Below are positions 55,901 to 64,000 of a DNA stretch of 64,000 bases, in pieces. This DNA comes from Datisca glomerata (Eukaryota > Streptophyta > Magnoliopsida > Cucurbitales > Datiscaceae), in contig QANY01007467.1 of the NCBI GenBank assembly GCA_003255025.1, positions 310,001 to 374,000 of the forward strand. Direction: 5' to 3'. The notes below the pieces were generated by a model that was not told the origin of the DNA, made no database searches, and saw only the letters and a program-made list of their open reading frames with translations. A program made the translations under genes and the position numbers. Every line of letters starts with the position of its first letter. The first letter of the stretch is position 1.

Positions 55901-58900
55901 ATATAAGATTCCTTATTTTTGGTGGTACTTTGCCCAGGCTGTGCCTCTCCAATTTTTGCATGCCCTTCTTGCCTATATTGGAGATTCTGCTGGTTATCAG
56001 TGTGCTTCTGCTCTAAAATCAGCTTTGGCTTTCCACCCATCTCCATCCTATTATGGAAGTGATTCTCCTTCAGAAGGACTTATAAGATGGCAGTTGCGGC
56101 TGGAGTATTTTGCTTATGAAACACTGCAAGATTTAAGAATAGCCAAACTTTTTGAAATTATAGTAGACTATCCTGACAGGTAATGCTTCTTACTTTTTAA
56201 CCTGATCTTTTATAGGTTGTATCCGCTGTTTTGTGAAATATTAGATTGTGTGGTTGCATATTAAATTAGAGGTGGATTGGAAACTGAAATAACATTTTGT
56301 GTAAATCCTGAAGTTTCTTCATCATTCCCTTATGCTCTGACTATGAGCTTGATAGTCCTTCCAGGTTCAATGAACAAAATGTTTATTATATGGTTGTTTC
56401 ATATTTTTGACAAGCAAGCATGTGAGTGTTGCATGATAAAGCAAATTACAATTATTCAAATGTGAGCAGGGGGAATGTACAGTGTTGTTTCTATGAGTAT
56501 GGTGTACATGCTATGATTCTATGCTGTGACATTTCAATGATCTTGATTCTCGAATGGTTTCTTAGATGCTTGTAGATGGAATTCAGGGTGAAAGTATCAG
56601 TGTTCTTGAGCACTTTTGTCTCATTTATATCTTTTGACATCCACAGCTCTCCTGCAATTGAAGATCTGAAGATGTGTCTTGAATATACTGGACAACATTC
56701 TAAGCTGGTGGAATCGTTTATATCATCCTTACAATATCGCCTGCTAACTGCAGGTGCCTCCACAAATGATATATTGCATCAATATGTATCTACAATCAAA
56801 GCGCTCCGCACAATAGACCCAGCAGGTGTTTTTCTTGAAGCGGTTGGTGAACCGATAAGGGACTACTTAAGGGGAAGAAAAGATACCATAAAATGCATCG
56901 TGACAATGCTTACTGATGGCTCCAGCGGGAATTCAAATGTCCCCGGAAATACTGGTGATAGCCTTCTCGAAGAACTAAATAGAGATGAAGAAAGTCAAGA
57001 GAATGCTGGAATATATGATGATTTCCACACTGATGACAAGCAAGCGTGGGTAAATGCCATACGGTAGGTGTATGCTATCACTGTTTTGACAAGGTTGTAT
57101 TTAGAAGTCTTCATGGTAGACCTGACAAAGTATATTTTGAGCTGATCGAGTGGTTAATCGTATGCACACCATCTTATTCTGCATTAGTTCTGAGTCTCTG
57201 ACTTTCCAGCTGGGAGCCTGATCCAGTAGAAGCAGATCCATTAAAGGGAAGCAGGAGAAGGAAAGTTGACATACTTGGGATGCTTGTAAGCATAATTGGT
57301 TCGAAAGACCAATTGGTCAACGAGTATCGTGTTATGCTGGCTGAAAAGCTTCTAAACAAATCCGATTATGACATCGACTCAGAGATACGTACTCTAGAAC
57401 TCCTCAAGGTGTGCACATTTCTTCTCTTTGAAGTTCCTCTCTTTAATTTATCCAATTTGTCAAGTTTATAAACAGGGCTCCTCAAGTATTTTCCTGTGTT
57501 TGAATTTTTCATCCACGTGCACCTTTTATCTTCTGCGTCTGCAGATACATTTTGGAGAAAGCAGCATGCAGAAATGTGAAATTATGCTTAATGATCTGAT
57601 TGATTCCAAGAGGACCAACTCCAATGTCAAAGCAACCATAAATCAGTCGTCTGCAACAGGTGTGCTTTAAAATTTTCCCCTTGTTTGGTAATTTTAGTGG
57701 CTATTATTCCCTTCTGTGCCAACAACATTCTTTCAATATCTTTAAGTATTACATTTAGTAACTTTGGTTGAATGTTTTCCTAGTCATTGAGCTCGAGGAC
57801 GGCGCGGTATCAATGGATATTCTTGATGCTACAATCATATCTTCAAATTTCTGGCCCCCAATTCAGGTATTGTGGAGATCATTGTACAATACCATCTACG
57901 AATATAAGATAATTGAATAAATGCTAACTAATGCTACAGTTTCATTGGCTGTCTATGATGAGTGTGCATATATGCATATCACATGCCTAAAAAATGAGCT
58001 CCATCTTGCCAATAGAATGGCGGGTGACATATTCATGTATTTTTTCAGCATGATTACTAAAAAACTTCTCTTATAAGGAAACGAAAATTCATTCTGTCTT
58101 CTTATAAAATACAACAGGAACTAATTACTTAAATCCTATTTCTTTAGGCTTTCTTTTACCAGTAATTACTGTCATTGCAACACTCCTAATCACAGCAATG
58201 ATTTTCAGGATGAGGCCCTTAACCTACCCGAACAGGTGGACTATCTTCTTTCTGATTATGGGAAGCGGTTTCATGAAATCAAGACTCCTCGTAAGCTACT
58301 ATGGAAGAAAAACCTTGGTACAGTAAAGGTTGGTTTTTTTTTTCATCATTCAGTTCAGTCCCCTAATGAAAAAAAAGACCCCATTATATTTCAAAAGAGA
58401 ACTCATGTTTTGTATTTTTCATGTTATCTGCTTGATTGCCGTTGACTGAAAACGAGAAACTTTACAATGGTTGTGCTTTTACAGCTGGAATTGCAATTTG
58501 AAGATAGAGAAATTCAGTTCACGGTGGCTCCTGTGCATGCAGCAATTATTATGCGATTTCAACATCAAACAAGGTAGCTTCGTAACGTAATTAACAGTTT
58601 GTAATTACTTTTCTGGACTGTTACAATTTTGTAAGTTTCTTCTTCAGTTGGAGTTCCAAAAGTCTTGCAGCGGCTATTGGTCTTCCCGTAGATATACTCA
58701 ATCGGCGGATTAATTTCTGGATTAGTAAGGTTTGTTGGAAATACTCCTCTGCCTGTTTGTTATCGGTTAGCAATGCCAGTTTGGAAAAATAGGCGTTTCA
58801 TAGGTTATGGCATTACACTAAACTGTATTGTGGTTAGTTTCTCTATTTACTCGTCTTCAAATGGTTTAGAGTCTTAGACTCACAAATTCAATGAGAAATT

Positions 58901-60081
58901 AATTACATTCTTTCTCCCATTTTTCTCTCAAGGGAATCCTAGCGGAATCAGTGGCGCTAGACTCTTGTGACCATGTCTTTACCCTTGTAGAAAACTTGAT
59001 TGACAATAACAAGAATGGTGGAAACAATGAGAGTTGTGTAGATGAGCTTCTACCAGGCGATGAAGAGGGAGAGAGATCTGTGGCCTCAGTAGAGGACCAG
59101 CTTCGAAAGGAAATGACTGTTTATGAGGTAAATCTGATACGATGCCATTTCTCATACATTCTCCAAAGTTATTAGTTAACGGAAAAATGTGTCCCCTGTA
59201 GTATATTTTGTCAGCGACGACCAAGAAAGACCTAATATTCTCACTTATACTTTAATCAGTAACGGTTGTGGGGGAGAGGATCAAGAAAATGTTAAAATTG
59301 TATTGGATGTCCTGAAAGAAACAGGAAAAGGATATATTGAAAAGAAAAATAGTGAACACCAAGGAAAAGCTGAGACAGCAAAAACGTAACCCAAACGCTT
59401 ATGTTGACAATCATCTTAAATGTTGTGAAGGAGCAGAAAGCACGTATTATTTCGGTGATCATTAAAATTGTTCAACTCCAAGTTCCATTGAAAATTTTCA
59501 TTTTTTGATTTCCCTTTGGGTGTCTACCACCAAATAATTTAAGAACACTCATTTTTTTTATTAAATGCTGACTGGATAGCCGCTTGATCCGGCTGAGTTG
59601 TTAGTTCTGCTTTTGGTGATCATTTGGATTGCTCATTCTCTGTTTCCTTTGTAAATTATTCTCCCCTAAACGTGCCCTTTACGCATAAGACTGGATGTTT
59701 AGATAACGTTGTCAAGCAAGAACTATCAGACTCAAGTGAATATTTATATATAGCATTCTTAGTGCAATTTCAAGTTCGCATTTGATTTACTGCAGAAATT
59801 TATCATGGGGATGCTCACAAATTTTGGGAGCATGTCACTAGATCGGATTCACAATACCCTCAAGGTAAGGCCCTAAGGGTAAGCTTTTTACATCCGCTGC
59901 TACATTGTGTGTGATGAGTTCAAATGAGCAATTAACAAAATGTAGTATGTGTGTGCAGATGTTTTGTGTTGCCGACCCCTCTTACGACAAATCATTACAA
60001 CAGCTTCAAAGTTTTTTAACTGGTCTCGTTTCTGAAGAGAAGTTGGAATTAAGAGATGGAATGTACCTTTTAAAGAAATAA
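52919..60081 (+). CDS. APC2: Anaphase-promoting complex subunit 2 (cullin-like), 16 exons
   Basis: Cullin-family scaffold of the nuclear APC/C ubiquitin ligase; with the RING subunit APC11 it forms the catalytic core that marks cyclins and securin for degradation. My GT-AG model: 52919-53149, 53363-53452, 53573-53804, 54991-55286, 55434-55505, 55938-56179, 56647-57063, 57210-57408, 57545-57659, 57784-57866, 58209-58328, 58485-58573, 58648-58729, 58933-59127, 59796-59864, 59959-60081; phases agree and give 884 codons, close to known plant APC2. ATG 52919 opens MEESTSLVCKLG; the longer frame upstream begins only at TTG. Key blocks: ASTNDILHQYVSTIKALR (before the cullin domain), WEPDPVEADP (528-537), KVDILGMLV through YRVMLAEKLLNK (cullin homology), LLWKKNLGTVKLELQF, a winged-helix segment (SLAAAIGLPVDILNRRINFW) and the C-terminal APC2 domain from EDQLRKEM to MYLLKK. 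No disabling change. Confidence 0.96.
53805..54990 (+). other. APC2 intron 3 (1,186 bp)
   Basis: By far the longest intron upstream of the cullin region. It contains a T12 run near 54,340 beside CAAAAGAGAACATAAC and a CCTCTAAGGGGGC segment, possibly a decayed short retroelement in minus orientation. No coding potential seen. Confidence 0.7.
55287..55433 (+). other. APC2 intron 4: 147 bp, in frame, no stop
   Basis: Bounded by LLK/GTGAAC and GGCAG/GCAAAG. It is exactly 49 codons long, phase 0, and has no stop, so the frame runs open from 54981 to 55526 across exon 4, the intron and exon 5. The would-be insert is strongly hydrophobic (IILFALVLSFFAGLAF). Conserved APC2 sequence passes directly from IFVLLK to AKVHNLAG, so it is normally removed. 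Confidence 0.85.
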
Positions 60082-60842
60082 GAAGTTTTATCGATGATTA
60101 GAACCCGAAGTGATGAGTAATATACCGCTGGTGAGATCTTCCTAGGAGTTCTCTAATACTTATTTCAGATCATCTATATTATCCATCGACGCATTTTAGT
60201 TCGTCATCGTAATTTTCATTTCATGATTTGATGATCAATGAAATTAATCAGTTTTCCTCAAGAGTGTTGCAGTTTTGGGGGTGACCATATATAGATCAGA
60301 AGCCTCAGTTTCAACTAGTTTGGACTGTGCTCAATATCACTTCGGCTTGGCCTTAGAGGTGAAATAGTCATGACCCAGAGTTCCGACTATGTTCTTGATG
60401 ATTGCTGCAATTTATTTATTATGTTTTATTTTCAGACTTTCAAACTATTGAAATGTCTGCTACAATTGCTATAAAGTGTCGGATGTATGCTCTTTTTACA
60501 GTTTACATTAGCAAATGGTTTTATTTCAAGCACTGAGACTGGGTTTGGACCTTGGAAAATTTGAGGGAAGAGAAAAATGAGAGGAAAAGTCAGTGAAACG
60601 AGGAAAACGGAAGCAAGTTATTGATACAGTAAAATTCATTCGTCTTTACATATTCCAAATACTCTAAACAATAGAAATGCAATCATTTACATTTTACTTT
60701 CATATTCCTACTAACATCTGAGATTTAAGAATAGCCTAAATGTTTTTCTTTTGTTTGATTTCAGAAAAATAGACTTGCGAGTAAAATTAAAAACAAAAGC
60801 ACAGGTAATCAAGTTGTCTGTGTCAAAGATTATAATGTTTTT
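60082..60842. other. APC2 3' flank
   Basis: Probable 3' UTR in the first 150-200 bp (AATGAAATTAATC near 60,236 as a possible poly(A) element). Beyond that it is AT-rich with no supported feature. Confidence 0.4.
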
Positions 60843-61497
60843 AGGGATAAATTCAATGGTTACTTGTAGAAGTACACCCTTTCTAAGTTTGTTAAGGAAA
60901 AATATATCATTTTTTTAAATATCATAAAAGTATACCTCTGGCCCATTAAATCAATTCAAAGTAACTATTCTCAAGACAATTGCACATCAAACATTAATTT
61001 GACAGTTACTGTCTCTTCCTTTCCTAATTTTTTCTTCATCTTTGTCTCCATTCTCGTCTCTATTCTCCTTCAACGCTTGCTTCTTCTAAGTGAAAAATCA
61101 TTGCATCATCTTCTGCGAGACAGTCTCTCCCATTTTTCTTCTTTAGAGACGCATTACACCCAAGAAAATCGTGCTTTCTTCAGACCCACCGACCGATCTA
61201 TTCTTCGGAGACAAACTTAGGTATTCATTCTTCTCTTTGTTTTTTACGCAGAAAATGACTTGTGGTACCTTTTTTTATTCTTCTTTCTTTCGTCCTCTTT
61301 CCTTGTACATATAATCGAAGATTTGTTTTGTACTGGAAGTTTGGGAAAATTTATTTAAGGTTTAAAAATCAGGACTTTTTTGTATTGAGGTTGGGAGAAA
61401 ATTGTCTAGAGTTAGATTTTTCCTCTTAATAATTATAATTTTTTGCATGTCTGGATTATTTGAAGCTTTAACCATATGAATCTATTGGCTAGGTGAA

Positions 61498-61968
61498 GGG
61501 TTCAAGTAGTTAGTTAGGACTACTTGAACCCCTCAAGTAGTCATTTTGACTAAAGCAGTAAGTAGTTGAAGGGTTCAAGTAGTTGTTTATGACTACTTTA
61601 ACCCCTCAAGTAGTCATTTGTTTACAGCAATAAGTAATTTAGTAAACAAATGATTACTTAAAGGGTTCAAGTAGTCATAAACAACTACTTGAACCTTTCA
61701 AGTAGTCACTTGCTTATTAGCAGAATCCAAACGGTTGTTTGAGTGGTTTAAGTAGTCATAAACAACTACTTGAACCCTTCAAGTAATCATTTTTTCCTGA
61801 TAGTCAATTATCCAGTGAACAAATGACTACTTGAGGGTTCAAGTAGTTGTTTATGACTACTTAAACTCCTCAAGTAATCATTTTAGTTCTGGCAGTCAGT
61901 TATAGAGTGACTACTTGTAGGGTTCAAGTAATTGTTTCTTACTACTTGAACCCATCAAGTAATTATTG
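61498..61968. repeat. Six tandem palindromic hairpins, 73-92-bp spacing
   Basis: Cores start at 61498, 61571, 61663, 61744, 61835 and 61920. Each has a 13-bp arm GGGTTCAAGTAGT, an 8-base loop and the reverse complement ACTACTTGAACCC, with 0-3 mismatches. The loop is TGTTTATG in units 2 and 5 and its reverse complement CATAAACA in units 3 and 4. In several units pairing extends further outward (AAATGAYTACTT with AAGTARTCATTT) to about 28 bp per arm. Confidence 0.9.
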
Positions 61969-62054
61969 TATTTCTGCCAGTAAGCAATCAAGTATTTTTT
62001 ATGTGTATAAATAAATCATGAAATTTACATTTTATTTGCATCTTTCAATAGATC

Positions 62055-63960
62055 ATGGCTCCAAAGATTCAAATGACTCCTTACCTAAATGAAGATGAAT
62101 TCCTCTCTAGAAGAGTGAATTGCCTATCCAACTTACATGCCATTCAAAACTTGAATGAGAAGCTGACAGGATCTCAGAATAATCTATTTTGGCAGCATGT
62201 TTTGGTCATATGCTGACATGTGAAGTATCCAGTTTTTTGGAACTATATGTCATCATATTCTTCTTAGAGAAGTTAAGCTGAAAATGATAAAATTTTCAAT
62301 GATGAGATCTGTTTTCTTATAGCTGGGAAAACAATTAGGTTCTCCAAGAGATAATTTTCATTAATAATTGGCCTTCGCTTGGGCACTCCTAATGTTTTTT
62401 GGAGTTATGATAAGACAATCAATCCCTAATAGAATTAGGGATCAGTACTTCAACCGAGATGACAACATCAACAATAAGTGGTTAGAGGAAGTATTTTTAG
62501 GCAGCAAAGGTCTTGTGGATGTAGTTGTTGTATAGCTAGGTCGTTTGTATTTGTTGGAGCATATAGTATTGGAAATGAGAAGAAAAATAAAATTGACCAA
62601 AGGTGGATGATGCTAGTTGATAATTTAGATGATTTCAACAGTTATCCATGGCTGAGGTATGTTTTGGAAAGACATTGCAGGCACAAAAAAATGCCATTCT
62701 AAAAGACGATAATGATGACGATTAAATCGGTGGCAAAAAAAGAAAAAAAGAAAAAGGTTGGTGAAAAAACCTTTAAGATTACTTACGCTTTAGGGGGTTT
62801 CGTATATGTCTTTCAGGTATCTTCATTTGCACCATCGACTTATTTTCCTCTTCTTTTTTATATGCATTATTGATTTATACATGTTTGGGCAAATGAGATC
62901 ATCCCGGCAATTGGTTGCTTGTACGCGAAAAAGGTTGCTAATCGATTTCCAAGATTATTGAACTAGACAACAAGCGCCATTGTTTCGCATGAGATTGTGC
63001 AGAAGAAAAATTTTTCTCAAAAAATGGTAAGTGCTCCTGATTTTCTAGTTTTATAATATTGTTCATTATTATCAATTATTCATGAGATATTAATGTCATA
63101 TATTTTTTATGTTAATTTATAGTTGAATGTACTTTTGACTCTAAACGCAATTGATGTTGAAGAGCAACAACATTATTGGAAGACTTTGGTTGAAGTTCAT
63201 CAAGTTGGAGATGTTGCTGTAAGTGAAGAGGTAGACTTACAATGGCAGAGTCATTCGCCTCATAGTGGAACAGAGGTTGAAGTTCCAAAATATAGAGGAT
63301 TTTCAGCTTCTTTCTTGTCTCATGCATGAAAGCTGACTCCTTTGAGCTGAAAAAAGAAGTTGCTGATATTAAGGAGTTAAGAAGCATTGTAGGTTAGCTT
63401 CAAGTCCTTATTGAGCAGTCTGTGAAATCCCCAGGTGGGAATGATTTTGGTAAATTTTATGTTCATTCTTTTGATGAAATTGTTGAGGATGGTCAGGGTA
63501 CTGAATAGTATAATGAGAAGATAGTTGTTGAAGAAGTAGCCCGAGATGAAGATGATGTTCAATTGGAAAATATAGTTTCTCAAATTGCTCAATAAATTGA
63601 CTTTCAATTGGAACATACCACAAATTAATTGGAACAGCCCACTATTGAGACAGAAGTAGAGATACCAACTGAGGGGGTTGACTCTCAATTGGAAAAGTCT
63701 ACAAATCAAGAGCCCACTTTTGAGACAGAGGGAAAGAAACCAATGAGGGGACTGACTCCTCAATTGGAAAAGTCCACAAATCAAGAAGTTCTTGAATAGT
63801 TGACTCTTCAAATGGGAAAGTCTGTTGCCTCTATTGACCATCAAGTGGAAAAGTCTATTTCCTTGGTTGACCATCAAGTGGAAAAGTCTGTTTCCTCAGT
63901 TGACCATGAACTTGAAAGGTCTCCAGATAATCCAACTGTAATATTGACCCTTGAGGACAT
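62055..63960 (+). pseudogene. DUF1985-type transposon gene remnant
   Basis: ATG 62055 opens MAPKIQMTPYLNEDEF. Recognisable DUF1985 pieces follow: DEICFLIAGKTIRFSKR, IIGLRLGTP, then KIDQRWMMLVDNLDDFNSYPW, EKTFKITYALGGFVYVFQ, a probable intron (donor after 62816, acceptor AG apparently mutated to AT before VWANEIIPAIG), KKVANRFPRLL, a second intron (donor GTAAGT at 63028) and LNVLLTLNAIDVEEQQHYW. The 3' part (63,640-63,930) has repeated DHQVEKS-type Gln/Glu/Lys modules. Several stops and frameshifts make it a pseudogene. The function of DUF1985 proteins is not established. Confidence 0.65.
63640..63930 (+). repeat. Coding-type repeats LEKSTNQE / DHQVEKS
   Basis: CAATTGGAAAAGTC(T/C)ACAAATCAAG occurs at about 63,693 and 63,761. 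GACCATCAAGTGGAAAAGTC recurs at about 63,837 and 63,870, with a variant at 63,902. They sit in the C-terminal linker of the DUF1985-type gene. Confidence 0.75.
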
Positions 63961-64000
63961 AGGCTGAAGTGGGGGGAGGAATTGAAACATTTGAATTCGA

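Larger units (their letters stand above)
60843..64000 (+). mobile_element. MULE carrying a DUF1985-type gene, right end outside window
   Basis: A terminal-repeat-like opening (AGGGATAAATTCAATGG at 60843), a 5' non-coding part with pyrimidine-rich leader, a hairpin array and then DUF1985-type coding DNA that runs off the window. In plants DUF1985 frames often travel in MULEs upstream of a Ulp1-like (C48) cysteine protease domain, which would lie beyond base 64000. The terminal repeat call is weak; the coding call is stronger. Confidence 0.45.

Noticed and set aside
60999..61220. 73-codon plus-strand frame
   Set aside because: Pyrimidine-rich leader of the MULE; no domain.
61498..61968. CRISPR array
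   Set aside because: Regular palindromic repeats, but spacers share sequence, the context is a plant transposon and no cas-like genes exist.

Overview
The window is nuclear plant DNA, almost certainly from a eudicot. It holds one intact host gene with many short GT-AG introns, APC2 (a subunit of the anaphase-promoting complex), at 52.9-60.1 kb. Nearly everything else is decayed, nested transposable-element DNA and AT-rich or purine-rich non-coding sequence. I identified families from conserved motifs read directly in translation. No database search was run.

Layout. 1-8.4 kb: an old caulimovirid-like (plant pararetrovirus-type) element. It has a 613/614-bp repeat at each end and recognisable coat-protein, protease and reverse-transcriptase remnants, all broken. 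8.8-9.0 kb: a Ty3/gypsy pol tail. 9.4-12.9 kb: a probable non-coding LTR element (LARD-like). 13.8-15.6 kb: a Mutator-like (MULE) transposase remnant. 15.65-20.3 kb: tandem-repeat-rich DNA that includes a 2 x 180-bp higher-order array, a 55-bp array, a 76-bp array and a TATA-bearing, LTR-like end. 20.4-25.9 kb: a 1.8-kb solo LTR with target-site duplication, diverged ~210-bp repeats around it, and a ~0.6-kb foldback.

26.1-30.8 kb: a nearly complete Ty1/copia element on the minus strand with LTRs and a 5-bp target-site duplication. 31.5 kb: a SINE-like Pol III promoter. 31.85-34.3 kb: a SIRE-type copia fragment arranged 3'-end/LTR/primer site/gag. 34.3-43.0 kb: a Tat-type Ty3/gypsy element, interrupted in its integrase by a 1.2-kb solo LTR and followed by tandem repeats and an antisense, spliced, coiled-coil-like reading frame. 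43.0-49.2 kb: a Ty3/gypsy chromovirus with chromodomain and a 2.1-kb 3' LTR. 49.2-51.5 kb: a minus-strand copia gag/protease fragment.

52.9-60.1 kb: APC2, 16 exons, 884 codons by my splice model, no disabling change. 60.8-64 kb: a DUF1985-type MULE-associated gene remnant, preceded by six tandem palindromic hairpins.

Points most worth a second look: the 7,778-bp repeat unit of the caulimovirid-like element, whose terminal repeat includes the primer site; five peptide-coding repeats in its polyprotein; the 147-bp APC2 intron that is in frame, has no stop and would encode a hydrophobic insert; the hairpin array with loops in both orientations; the 360-bp higher-order repeat; and the spliced antisense frame of the Tat element.
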